Below, piece after piece: positions 1 to 8,068 of a DNA stretch of 64,000 nucleotides. This DNA is from JANWYT01 sp034437555 (GTDB lineage Bacteria > Chloroflexota > Anaerolineae > Aggregatilineales > Phototrophicaceae). The stretch covers positions 1 to 64,000 of the forward strand of contig DAOTTQ010000060.1 of NCBI GenBank assembly GCA_034437555.1, written 5' to 3'. The notes under the pieces were generated by a model, which saw only the letters and a list, made by a program, of their open reading frames with translations, searched no databases and had not been told where the DNA came from. Each line of letters opens with the position of its first letter. The stretch's first letter is position 1. The translations under genes and the position numbers were made by a program.

Positions 1-111
1 GACTTGCGCTCTTATATTTCCACTGTCCGTAAACAGGGTCTCAATGTCCTTGATGCTATTCGTAATGCTTTACTTGGACAACCTTTTGTTCCCGCGTCCA
101 ACCTGCACTGA
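1..111 (+). CDS. IS66-family transposase, C-terminal fragment (5' end outside window)
   Basis: Frame 1 is open from the first base to a TGA at 109-111 and encodes 36 residues. They include SYISTVRKQG followed by LLGQPFVPAS, which closely resembles the C-terminal tail of IS66-type TnpC transposases (a Y-[IL]-S-T-x-R-K-Q-G segment, then an xGQPxxP segment just before the stop). The DDE catalytic core would lie upstream of the window and cannot be checked. This is the only mobile-element gene in the window. Whether the full copy is intact is unknown. Confidence 0.75.
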   Translation, partial: DLRSYISTVRKQGLNVLDAIRNALLGQPFVPASNLH

Positions 112-119
112 GTAGTTAC
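1..119 (+). mobile_element. Right end of an IS66-like insertion sequence
   Basis: The transposase stop codon is followed at once by GTAGTTAC (112-119). Read on the opposite strand this gives a terminus beginning GTAACTACTCAGTG. IS66-family elements usually have terminal repeats starting with GTAA that nearly overlap the tnpC stop, so the element probably ends at about base 119. The left end and target duplication are outside the window, so the boundary is inferred. Confidence 0.5.
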
Positions 120-128
120 AAAATGTCT

Positions 129-189
129 ACATTCGTTTGAATGTCGTCCACCACCAAAATCGTGACACTGCCTGTTCGCATGGTGTCAC
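129..189. promoter_or_regulatory. Two inverted repeats in the leader of the alpha-glucosidase gene
   Basis: ACATTC (129-134) pairs with GAATGT (139-144) around a 4-base centre, and GTGACAC (162-168) pairs with GTGTCAC (183-189) across 14 bases. Both arms are perfect. They lie in the 176-base non-coding stretch between the IS end and the start codon at 288. They could be operators for a sugar-responsive repressor or small hairpins. No regulator gene is adjacent, so the role is open. Confidence 0.35.
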
Positions 190-287
190 CTCTTTTTCAT
201 CCTAATCTTACTCTGATTGTGCAAATGCGCTATCATTTTGAGATGATTGTTCACAGAGCTAAATTTATAGAAAAGTGTGGTGAAACA

Positions 288-1877
288 ATGCAAGGTGCGA
301 AATGGTGGCAAACAGGTGTTGTATATCAAATTTACCCCCGTAGCTTTATGGATACCAATGGTGATGGTGTGGGGGACATTGCGGGTATCATCGAAAAACT
401 AGATTATTTAGTGCAGTTGGGCGTAGATTGTATCTGGCTCAGCCCTTTTTATCCCTCGCCAATGAAGGATTTTGGCTACGATGTAGCCGACTATTGCGAT
501 GTAGACCCCCTCTTTGGTGACTTAGAAACGATGGGTAAGCTCATCCAAGAGGCACACCAAAAAGGGCTACGTATTATTATTGACTGGGTGCCAAATCATA
601 CTTCTGACCAACACGCATGGTTTATAGAGTCACGTTCTAGTAAAGATAATCCTAAGCGTGATTGGTACATCTGGAAGCCCGCCAAGCCCGATGGTAGCCT
701 ACCCAACAACTGGGGAAGCATGTTTGGAGGGGCGGCATGGCGGCTAGACCCCCAAACCAATGAATATCACTTTCATCAATTTGTACCCGAACAGCCCGAC
801 CTAAACTGGCGTAACCCCGAAGTAGAACATGCTATGCTAGATGTGCTACGCTTTTGGCTGTCACGGGGCGTTGATGGCTTTAGAATGGACGTGATAAACC
901 TGATTATCAAACATCCAGATATGCCCGACCAACCGCTTGTGCCGAATGCCAAAGTGCGTGGTGAAGGTGATATTTACTCTACACAAGAACACCCCTATGA
1001 CCAAGATTATGACGGCATTCACGATATGATGCTAAAAATAAGGGGTGTGCTTGATGAATTTGGGGATACTGTAGCGGTGGGTGAAATTTGGTTGCCCTTA
1101 GACCCTTGGAAACTATATTATGGCACGCCCGAAGCCCCCGAACTGCACTTGCCCTTTAACTTTCGGCTGATGGACACCGCGTGGACGGCTGAAGCAGTTC
1201 GTAAAGAGATTGAATTGCTAGAAACCACTGTTCCCCCTCATGGCTTTCCCAATTATGTGCTGAATAACCACGATAGAGCGCGTTTTGCCTCACGGGTTAG
1301 CACAAAACAAGCGCGTATTGCGGGCATGTTGCTTTTAACGCTTCGTGGCACACCTACGCTGTATATGGGCGAAGAACTGGGCATGGTGAACGGTGACATC
1401 AAGCCCGAACAGATGCAAGACCCGCAGGGCATTAATCTTGGTGTAGCCCATACCCGTGATGTGTGCAGAACCCCCTTTCAATGGGACGATAGCCCCTATG
1501 CAGGCTTTAGCAAGGTAGATACATGGTTGCCAGTAAACAGCGATTACAAAACGCGCAACGCCAAAGCACAGTTCAGTGACCCTCATTCGATGCTTTCGCT
1601 GTATCGTGCCATGCTGTCGTTGCGTAAAAGCACGCCAGCCCTTACTATGGGAGCTTATGAAAGTGTGCCTGCTCCTGAAGGCGTGTTTGCTTACTTACGC
1701 ATCCACGAAAACACACGCTACCTGATGGTACTCAACTTTACGAGCAAACCCGTCTCGTTTGAATATGATGCAAAGGGCGAGATTGTGTGTGATACAGGGC
1801 TTAAGCGACTGGGCGAAAATTTCCCTAAAGTATTGGAATTATGGGGTGATGAAGGCGTTGTCATCCTTCTAAAATAA
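288..1877 (+). CDS. GH13 alpha-glucosidase (oligo-1,6-glucosidase type)
   Basis: Cytoplasmic GH13 glycoside hydrolase of 529 residues, the usual length for oligo-1,6-glucosidases. The conserved regions are visible: DWVPNH, QPDLNW, GFRMDV with nucleophile Asp201, GEIW with acid/base Glu266, and NNHD with Asp329. The residue after the nucleophile is Val202. In this subfamily Val at that place marks enzymes acting on alpha-1,6 links such as isomaltose, while Ala, Gly or Thr marks alpha-1,4 enzymes. An in-frame ATG at 141 would add 49 residues unlike any GH13 N-terminus, so the ATG at 288 is preferred, although its ribosome binding site is weak. TreS follows 78 bases downstream. No signal peptide is seen. 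Substrates may enter through the AglEFG-like importer further along the window. Confidence 0.9.
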   Translation: MQGAKWWQTGVVYQIYPRSFMDTNGDGVGDIAGIIEKLDYLVQLGVDCIWLSPFYPSPMKDFGYDVADYCDVDPLFGDLETMGKLIQEAHQKGLRIIIDWVPNHTSDQHAWFIESRSSKDNPKRDWYIWKPAKPDGSLPNNWGSMFGGAAWRLDPQTNEYHFHQFVPEQPDLNWRNPEVEHAMLDVLRFWLSRGVDGFRMDVINLIIKHPDMPDQPLVPNAKVRGEGDIYSTQEHPYDQDYDGIHDMMLKIRGVLDEFGDTVAVGEIWLPLDPWKLYYGTPEAPELHLPFNFRLMDTAWTAEAVRKEIELLETTVPPHGFPNYVLNNHDRARFASRVSTKQARIAGMLLLTLRGTPTLYMGEELGMVNGDIKPEQMQDPQGINLGVAHTRDVCRTPFQWDDSPYAGFSKVDTWLPVNSDYKTRNAKAQFSDPHSMLSLYRAMLSLRKSTPALTMGAYESVPAPEGVFAYLRIHENTRYLMVLNFTSKPVSFEYDAKGEIVCDTGLKRLGENFPKVLELWGDEGVVILLK

Positions 1878-1955
1878 GCAATTAAAACAATGCAGAGGGG
1901 TCTTTTGTCCCTCTGCTAACCTATTAAAGAGACGATTTGCGAAAGGAAAAGATTT

Positions 1956-3554
1956 ATGTGGTATCAAAACGCCGTGTTTTACGAACTCTATCTGCGTGCT
2001 TTTAGGGATGCCGATGGTAATGGTCACGGAGATTTTTTAGGTCTACGAAGCAAATTAGACTATCTTCAATGGCTAGGTGTCGATTGCATTTGGCTACTCC
2101 CTATTTACCCCTCCCCCCTTAAAGATGATGGCTATGATATTGCCAGTTTCTTTGGGATTCATTCCGATTTTGGCTTGATTGAAGACTTCCGTTTAACCGT
2201 AGAAGAAATTCATCGGCGCGGCATGCGTGTCATCGTCGATTTGGTAGTAAACCACACTTCCGACCAGCATCCATGGTTCAAAGAATCACGCTCTAGTAAA
2301 GATTCCCCTATGCGTGATTGGTATGTTTGGAGTGATACTGATGATGTTTACAATGAAACACGCATTATCTTTGTGGATTCAGAGCGTTCTAATTGGACGT
2401 ATGACGAAGGAAGCGGACAGTATTATTGGCATCGTTTTTACAGTAGCCAGCCCGACCTGAACTATGATAACCCCAAAGTACAACAAGCCATGATTGATGT
2501 CATGAAGTTTTGGCTCGATTTAGGGGTGGATGGCTTTAGGGTGGATGCTGTGCCTTATTTGTTTGAGCGAGAAGGTACAAACTGCGAAAACCTAGATGAA
2601 ACACACGAATACCTGCAACGTATGCGAGCCTTTGTGGATGCTCATTATCCTCATCATGTGCTATTGGGCGAAGCCAACCAGTGGCCCCAAGACGTTGTAA
2701 AATACTTTGGCACAAACAAAGCCCCCGAATTTAACATGAACTTTCATTTTCCCGTGATGCCGCGCCTCTATATGGCACTCGCCAAAGCCGATAACACCAG
2801 CATTATCGATATTCTGGCACAAACGCCCCCCATGCCACAAGGCACACAATGGGCAACCTTCTTACGCAATCATGATGAGCTAACGCTAGAAATGGTAACA
2901 GAAGAAGAACGCCAATTTATGTGGGAAACCTATGCCAGCGACCCCATTTACAGGTTGAATTTGGGGATTCGCCGTCGCCTCGCTCCCCTGATGGGCAATG
3001 ACAAACGGAAGATTATGCTGATGCACTCTATGCTCTTTACCCTTCTCGGAACGCCCATGCTCTATTATGGCGATGAAATTGGCATGGGAGACGACATGGC
3101 ACAGTTTGACCGCAACGGCGTAAGAACACCAATGCAGTGGACAGATGAGGAAAACGGCGGTTTTAGCTCTGCCCCCCGTGAATCTTTATATATTCCGCCC
3201 ATTAGTGGGCCCGAATACGGCTATACCACTGTAAATGTTGCTAGCCAAATAGATGACCCCGAATCGCTTCTTACACAGGTAAGGAGCATGATTTTAATTT
3301 ACAAGGGTTTACCTGTATTAACGTTTGGGGACTTGCAATGGTTGCCTAATGCACCTAAAGAAACGCTCTCTTTCATCCGTTCCACAGATACAGAAACCCT
3401 CTTGTGTCTGAATAATCTCTCCGACCAAGAGCAAGTAATAACATTGCCTGAAGGGGTATTTTACGGGGATGTGTTTACCACCGACAAAGACGAAACCATT
3501 AACGGCGAGATAACACTGCCCCCTTATGCCTATCGTTGGCTAAAGCAAGCCTAG
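1956..3554 (+). CDS. treS: Trehalose synthase (maltose alpha-D-glucosyltransferase)
   Basis: GH13_16 enzyme that interconverts maltose and trehalose by intramolecular transglucosylation in the cytoplasm. The 532-residue protein begins WYQNAVFYELYLRAF and shows DLVVNH, QPDLNY, GFRVDA with nucleophile Asp197, GEANQW with Glu239, and RNHDEL carrying the third catalytic Asp. The GEANQWP block and the RLNLGIRRRLAPL stretch are typical of TreS rather than of alpha-glucosidases. No C-terminal maltokinase is fused, unlike in some bacteria. The start has an AAGGAAAAG ribosome binding site. It lies between the alpha-glucosidase and a hydrolase gene on the same strand, 16 bases from the latter, so the three may be co-transcribed. 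Confidence 0.92.
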   Translation: MWYQNAVFYELYLRAFRDADGNGHGDFLGLRSKLDYLQWLGVDCIWLLPIYPSPLKDDGYDIASFFGIHSDFGLIEDFRLTVEEIHRRGMRVIVDLVVNHTSDQHPWFKESRSSKDSPMRDWYVWSDTDDVYNETRIIFVDSERSNWTYDEGSGQYYWHRFYSSQPDLNYDNPKVQQAMIDVMKFWLDLGVDGFRVDAVPYLFEREGTNCENLDETHEYLQRMRAFVDAHYPHHVLLGEANQWPQDVVKYFGTNKAPEFNMNFHFPVMPRLYMALAKADNTSIIDILAQTPPMPQGTQWATFLRNHDELTLEMVTEEERQFMWETYASDPIYRLNLGIRRRLAPLMGNDKRKIMLMHSMLFTLLGTPMLYYGDEIGMGDDMAQFDRNGVRTPMQWTDEENGGFSSAPRESLYIPPISGPEYGYTTVNVASQIDDPESLLTQVRSMILIYKGLPVLTFGDLQWLPNAPKETLSFIRSTDTETLLCLNNLSDQEQVITLPEGVFYGDVFTTDKDETINGEITLPPYAYRWLKQA

Positions 3555-3570
3555 CCAGAGGACTTATTGG

Positions 3571-4554
3571 ATGACGCTGACGTTTGACGAGTTTCGCCCT
3601 CACCCCCTCATTCGCAATGCTCATTTGCAAACGCTGGGGGTGAACATCTACCCTTCCAAGCAAGGGGTGTTCTTTACACGCCACCGCCTAGAAACCCCTG
3701 ACGATGACTTTTTAGACGTGGACGTGCCACAGGTCACTGGGGTTTCGCTTTCTGCTAATGCGCCTGTCGTTTTGGTGGTGCATGGGCTAGAGGGGGACAG
3801 TAGAGGGGCTTACATGCACGCTACATACCGCGCATTGGCGCATGTGGGCTTGCATAGCGTGGGGATGAATTTACGCTCTTGTAGTGGCGAAATGAACCGC
3901 ACCGCGCGGTTATATCACATGGGGGCAACCGAAGATGTGGCGTTTGTGCTGGAATGGATATCCCAAACCTACCCTAACCGCCCTTTGGGTATTGTGGGCT
4001 ATAGTTTAGGTGGCAACCTAACGCTAAAGTATTTAGGGGAACGAACACCCATCGTAAAAGCGGGTGCGTCTGTTTCACCGCCCTTTTCGCTAGTGGGCGA
4101 ACAAGCCTTATCTTATTATCCTAACCGCTTGTACGCGCTGTATTTGCTTCGCAAATTGCGTAATAAAGCGCGCATTAAAGCCGATGTCATCCGCCAACAC
4201 GGGGGCAACCCCGAACTGGCTATGTCGGCGCAAACACTACGCGTGTTTGATGATGCTGTTACTGCCCCCTTACACGGCTTTATGGATAGCCAAGACTACT
4301 ATCAAAAGTGTGCTTCTGGGCAATTTTTGCCTACTATTAACACGCCCACGCTCATCATTCGCGCCCAAGATGACCCCTTTTTTAACGCGGATATTCCCTT
4401 TGATGTGATAAAGAAAAACCCCATGCTTACGGGATTATTCCCAAAGCATGGGGGGCATGTCGGATTTATTGGGGATGATTGGCGCGTGGGCAAGCATACA
4501 GACTGGGCGCAAGCCCAAGTAGCACGCTTTTTGCAGTCGCACTTGCTTGGCTAA
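3571..4554 (+). CDS. YheT-family alpha/beta hydrolase
   Basis: A 327-residue alpha/beta hydrolase of the YheT/ABHD1-3 (UPF0017) group. The N-terminal segment HPLIRNAHLQT is diagnostic of this family. It is followed by the oxyanion-hole region VVHGLEGDSRGAYM, the nucleophile elbow GYSLGGN with Ser145, an acidic residue in RAQDDPFF, and the catalytic His in KHGGHVGF near the C-terminus. The physiological substrate of bacterial YheT is uncertain (esterase or lipase-like). There is no signal peptide, so it is cytoplasmic. It starts 16 bases after treS and probably shares its transcript. It ends 4 bases from the convergent permease gene, with no obvious terminator between them. Confidence 0.85.
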   Translation: MTLTFDEFRPHPLIRNAHLQTLGVNIYPSKQGVFFTRHRLETPDDDFLDVDVPQVTGVSLSANAPVVLVVHGLEGDSRGAYMHATYRALAHVGLHSVGMNLRSCSGEMNRTARLYHMGATEDVAFVLEWISQTYPNRPLGIVGYSLGGNLTLKYLGERTPIVKAGASVSPPFSLVGEQALSYYPNRLYALYLLRKLRNKARIKADVIRQHGGNPELAMSAQTLRVFDDAVTAPLHGFMDSQDYYQKCASGQFLPTINTPTLIIRAQDDPFFNADIPFDVIKKNPMLTGLFPKHGGHVGFIGDDWRVGKHTDWAQAQVARFLQSHLLG

Positions 4555-4558
4555 AACG

Positions 4559-5857
4559 CTATTCTTTTTTGTAGGGAACGCCTATTGCTTTAGGAGCAAC
4601 GGCTTTTCCTACAAGCCCCGCCACAACAATCATGGTTAGTACATACGGCACCATCTGTAAGAATTGATACGGCACAGGCACGCCAATTACTTGGAAGCGG
4701 TCACCGAGCATGTCCGAGAAGCCAAACAACAATGCCCCCCCAAATGCTCCCAAAGGTGTCCACTTGCCAAAAATCATGGCTGCCAACGCAATAAACCCGC
4801 GCCCATTTGTCATCCCATCACTAAAGCTACCCGTTTGCTCTAATGAGAACCACGCCCCTGCCAAACCCGCAATCAAACCGCCGATAAAGACGTTTATCCA
4901 GCGCACACGATTAACGCGAATCCCCAAGGTGTCGGCAGCACTTGGCTTTTCGCCAACAGCGCGTGTTCTTAAGCCCCATTGGGTATAGAACAACATCACA
5001 TGCGTGCCAATGATGATGGCAAACATCAAGAAGAAAATGGGCTGATTGACAAAGAATGCCTCGCCCACGATGGGAATATCTTTAAGAATAGGAATAGAAA
5101 GCGTGGGAAGGCGGTCAATGCCTGCTTGGGTGCTTGCCAAGTATTCACGGCGGACAAAACTGGTAACACCCAGCGCAAGGATGTTAATCACTGTGCCACT
5201 GATGATTTGGTCGATGCCAAACGTAATGGACAGCCACGCGTGAAGCAACGCTACTAAACCCGCCGAAAGAACGGCAATGCCCACAGCAAACACCTGAATT
5301 TGCCAAAATTGCTCTGTCGGAACGCTGGTACGCAGGTAATACATCACCGTAAAGCCAAAGCACGCGCCCACTAGCATCATGCCTTCAATGGCGATATTGA
5401 CCACACCAGAGCGTTCACACCAAATGCCCGCCATTGCGCCAATGGCAATGGGTGTGGCAAGACGCAGGCTAATGACCAAAAATGCCACTAAATTAGCGCG
5501 GTTGCCCGAATGGGTGATGATAATCAGTGTGGGAATAAGCAGTAAACCGCCGAGGGTGAGCGCGGTATTGGTTAGGCGTGTTTGCCCTTCCCTATCCAAT
5601 GCTCCTAAAACCCCTGACGCAATAAGAATTATCCCTGCAAAAATGGCATAGGCTTGTGTAGGAACAGGAATTTCTGGCACATTCGCCACTCCATCAGGGG
5701 CAAACGTAATGAGCGAAACAGACATTTCGTTAAAAGAAGGCGCACTAAACAGCAACAGCATTACGCCAACCGAAGCCAGCGCAATGCCAATAATGCGTTT
5801 GCGCGTTAGTTGAAACCCCTTTTTCTGTGGGGCAGTGGCAACACTAAGGTTCATCAT
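4559..5857 (-). CDS. ABC transporter permease, nucleoside/BMP type (second permease)
   Basis: Integral membrane permease of 432 residues in the branched-chain/ribose-type BPD_transp_2 family, closest in organisation to NupQ/YufQ of nucleoside importers. The core GIWCERSGVVNIAIEGMM, IDQIISGTVIN and RVNRVRWINVFIGGLIAG matches this group. About 90 residues precede the usual first conserved helix and contain two extra predicted membrane helices. It is the last gene of a three-gene operon read on the minus strand, starting 6 bases after the first permease. The probable cargo is nucleosides or a related small molecule. Substrate cannot be fixed because the binding protein is not in the window. Confidence 0.85.
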   Translation of the reverse strand: MMNLSVATAPQKKGFQLTRKRIIGIALASVGVMLLLFSAPSFNEMSVSLITFAPDGVANVPEIPVPTQAYAIFAGIILIASGVLGALDREGQTRLTNTALTLGGLLLIPTLIIITHSGNRANLVAFLVISLRLATPIAIGAMAGIWCERSGVVNIAIEGMMLVGACFGFTVMYYLRTSVPTEQFWQIQVFAVGIAVLSAGLVALLHAWLSITFGIDQIISGTVINILALGVTSFVRREYLASTQAGIDRLPTLSIPILKDIPIVGEAFFVNQPIFFLMFAIIIGTHVMLFYTQWGLRTRAVGEKPSAADTLGIRVNRVRWINVFIGGLIAGLAGAWFSLEQTGSFSDGMTNGRGFIALAAMIFGKWTPLGAFGGALLFGFSDMLGDRFQVIGVPVPYQFLQMVPYVLTMIVVAGLVGKAVAPKAIGVPYKKE

Positions 5858-5863
5858 TGGCGT

Positions 5864-8053
5864 TTACCCCTTAATAAACACAAGTTTTTCATCACCACTA
5901 GGTTCTGAAATGCGGTAAATGAAACGGATAATTTGGTCTGCTGCCACAAACATGATGATGAGCGCTTGCACGATACGCACAAGGTCAATCGAGATGTCAG
6001 CGCGAATTTGCATTAAGCCCGCAGCACTTAGCAAGCCACCCCATAAAAAGCCCGACCAGAAGATATTGCGCGGGTTAGAACGTGCCAAGAGTGCCACAGA
6101 AATGGAGTCAAAACCAAAGCCAAAGAAGAGATTTGGCACCATGGCAAACTCTTTACCGGCAATTTCAACTGCGCCTGCCAGCCCTGCTAAACCCCCTGCC
6201 AACGCCAGTGCCAGTACCACATTAAGCGCGACGTTCATGCCCGAGTAGCGTGCTGCGTTTTGGTTGATGCCCACTGTCCTAAGCTCAAAGCCTGCCGTGG
6301 TGCGCATCAAGAACCAGTCGGTTGCCACAATGGCAATCACCATGACAATAAACCCAATATGAAGGGTTTGACGCACATCAATGATGTGTAAGAAGGTACC
6401 CACAATAACTGTAGCCACCCCTAAAATGATGGGACGGCGTAGCGTTTTTGCGTTAATGTTGGCGCGGTCACCCCATAGCATAAAGCCCACGACAAACACG
6501 CCTGCCAGTAAAAATGCCCAGATGGGCAGGTCGGCAAAAGCGGGCAATTGTGCCGCTTCGCTAATGGGCGGCGTTTTAGGAACGCTGGCATTAACATCTC
6601 TCATGATGGGCGGGTCTGCTTTAATGAGCCAGTCGATAAGACGTAGCGCGATGAAGTTCATCATAATGGTGGTGACAACTTCATTCGCTCCAGCATACGC
6701 TTTTAGTAAACCCGGTATCGCCCCCCAAAACAGCCCTCCCAAAATGCCCGCCAGCAGAATAAGCAAAATGTGAAGCCCACCCGGTATCCCCGTGAGTGAG
6801 AAACCGATCCACGTGGCGATGATTGCGCCAAAGTGCAACTGCCCCTCTGCCCCAATGTTAAACACGCCTGCCTTAAAGCTAAGAGCAACTGCCAAACCCG
6901 TGATGATGTAGGGAATAGACTTGATGATGGTTGTTGCCAATTGGTCGGGGAGAAAGAGCAACGCATTTCCGCCCAAGCGCACATACAAAATAGGCAAATT
7001 TTGCGAATCATAAAGCAAGCCAATCGGCTCGCTTGCCATACCGTCGCCCACCAAAATGGTGCCACCCGGACGGCGTATGATAATATCGCGGTCATCCACA
7101 AGGTCTACTTCGGTAGCGATGGCATCATTCACACTTTCAGACGTAAGCAAGTTTGCATCGTAAAGATTGCCCAATAAGCGCAATTGCTCGCCTAGTGTGT
7201 TGGGGTCTGTTACGCCATTTTCATCTAGCCCGTTAAGGGTTTCTATGGTTTCAATCACGCGGTCAGTGCTAAGGTCGGGGTTGGTTGCAATTTCTTCTAG
7301 TACAGAAGCCTCTGAACTTCCTAGCCCAATCTCTAGCTCATCCAGCCGTGCCAATGCTCGTACATAGTCTTGCGTTAGGTTTAGAGTGTAAATGTTAATC
7401 ACGCTTAGGCTACGGATGGTTTGCCTAAGCGTTTCTTCATCCATCGTGCCAATAGCATCCCAAATCGCTGCGGCTTGTTGGCGTTCTTCTGGAGTTAGCG
7501 TTGTTTTGCCTTCGGTGATGCTCGCAAGGTTGCGAATGTCCACACGGGTTAAATCTGCTTGCTCACTCCCTGCTAGGGTTTCGCCTGCATCACGTAGGCG
7601 TTCTGCGCCAATTTCACGCATCCTTCCCATGCTTGTACCAATGAGCGTTACTTCTTCATTAGTAAGGCTAGGATAGCGCGATAGCACTTCTTCATATACG
7701 CGAATACGGTCTGCGCCCGCGGTTGCCACGCGCTCTATTGGACGAGCTTGGCGTGTAAACCCACTGCGATTGATTTCGATATTTTGGGCGTAATCACGCA
7801 CCACATTAAAATCATCGGGGCTAACAAGGTCATTAATGACTAACCCTACTGTACCTTCAATGAGCGCACTATACGCCACGCCCGAAACTTGTAACCCCTT
7901 GTCTACGCTACCGGCGGTAAGCATGATGAGGGGTATACCGAATAAAAATGCCGTAATCACTGCCAGAATAGGCACTAGCCCACTAGAAAATTGTGACCAT
8001 CTTTGTGACAGGCGCACTAAAAACGGCGGTATCGTTCTTGTCTCGTTTGTCAT
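5864..8053 (-). CDS. ABC transporter permease, nucleoside/BMP type, with large periplasmic-side insertion
   Basis: First permease of the operon, NupP/YufP-like. The C-terminal half (residues about 370-729) has the standard core: TGLAVALSFKAGVFNIGAEG, EVVTTIMMNFIALRL and several membrane helices. At 729 residues it is about twice the family norm. After a first membrane helix (about residues 20-48) comes a hydrophilic, mostly helical stretch of roughly 300 residues rich in Glu, Asp, Arg and Thr, before the second membrane helix at about 365. By topology this insert should face the outside. Normal NupP proteins have only a short loop there. The gene lies between the ATPase (15 bases) and the second permease (6 bases), which leaves little doubt about its role in transport. 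Confidence 0.85.
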   Translation of the reverse strand: MTNETRTIPPFLVRLSQRWSQFSSGLVPILAVITAFLFGIPLIMLTAGSVDKGLQVSGVAYSALIEGTVGLVINDLVSPDDFNVVRDYAQNIEINRSGFTRQARPIERVATAGADRIRVYEEVLSRYPSLTNEEVTLIGTSMGRMREIGAERLRDAGETLAGSEQADLTRVDIRNLASITEGKTTLTPEERQQAAAIWDAIGTMDEETLRQTIRSLSVINIYTLNLTQDYVRALARLDELEIGLGSSEASVLEEIATNPDLSTDRVIETIETLNGLDENGVTDPNTLGEQLRLLGNLYDANLLTSESVNDAIATEVDLVDDRDIIIRRPGGTILVGDGMASEPIGLLYDSQNLPILYVRLGGNALLFLPDQLATTIIKSIPYIITGLAVALSFKAGVFNIGAEGQLHFGAIIATWIGFSLTGIPGGLHILLILLAGILGGLFWGAIPGLLKAYAGANEVVTTIMMNFIALRLIDWLIKADPPIMRDVNASVPKTPPISEAAQLPAFADLPIWAFLLAGVFVVGFMLWGDRANINAKTLRRPIILGVATVIVGTFLHIIDVRQTLHIGFIVMVIAIVATDWFLMRTTAGFELRTVGINQNAARYSGMNVALNVVLALALAGGLAGLAGAVEIAGKEFAMVPNLFFGFGFDSISVALLARSNPRNIFWSGFLWGGLLSAAGLMQIRADISIDLVRIVQALIIMFVAADQIIRFIYRISEPSGDEKLVFIKG

Positions 8054-8068
8054 AAATAAACTCTCGTT

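Noticed and set aside
141..287. Longer N-terminus of the alpha-glucosidase starting at 141
   Set aside because: The extra 49 residues do not match GH13 enzymes, and with the start at 288 the catalytic residues fall at the numbering expected for oligo-1,6-glucosidases.
6703..7101. Minus-strand frame inside the long permease gene
   Set aside because: It is an alternative frame of the same strand within a well-supported permease; its Cys- and Trp-rich translation matches no family.
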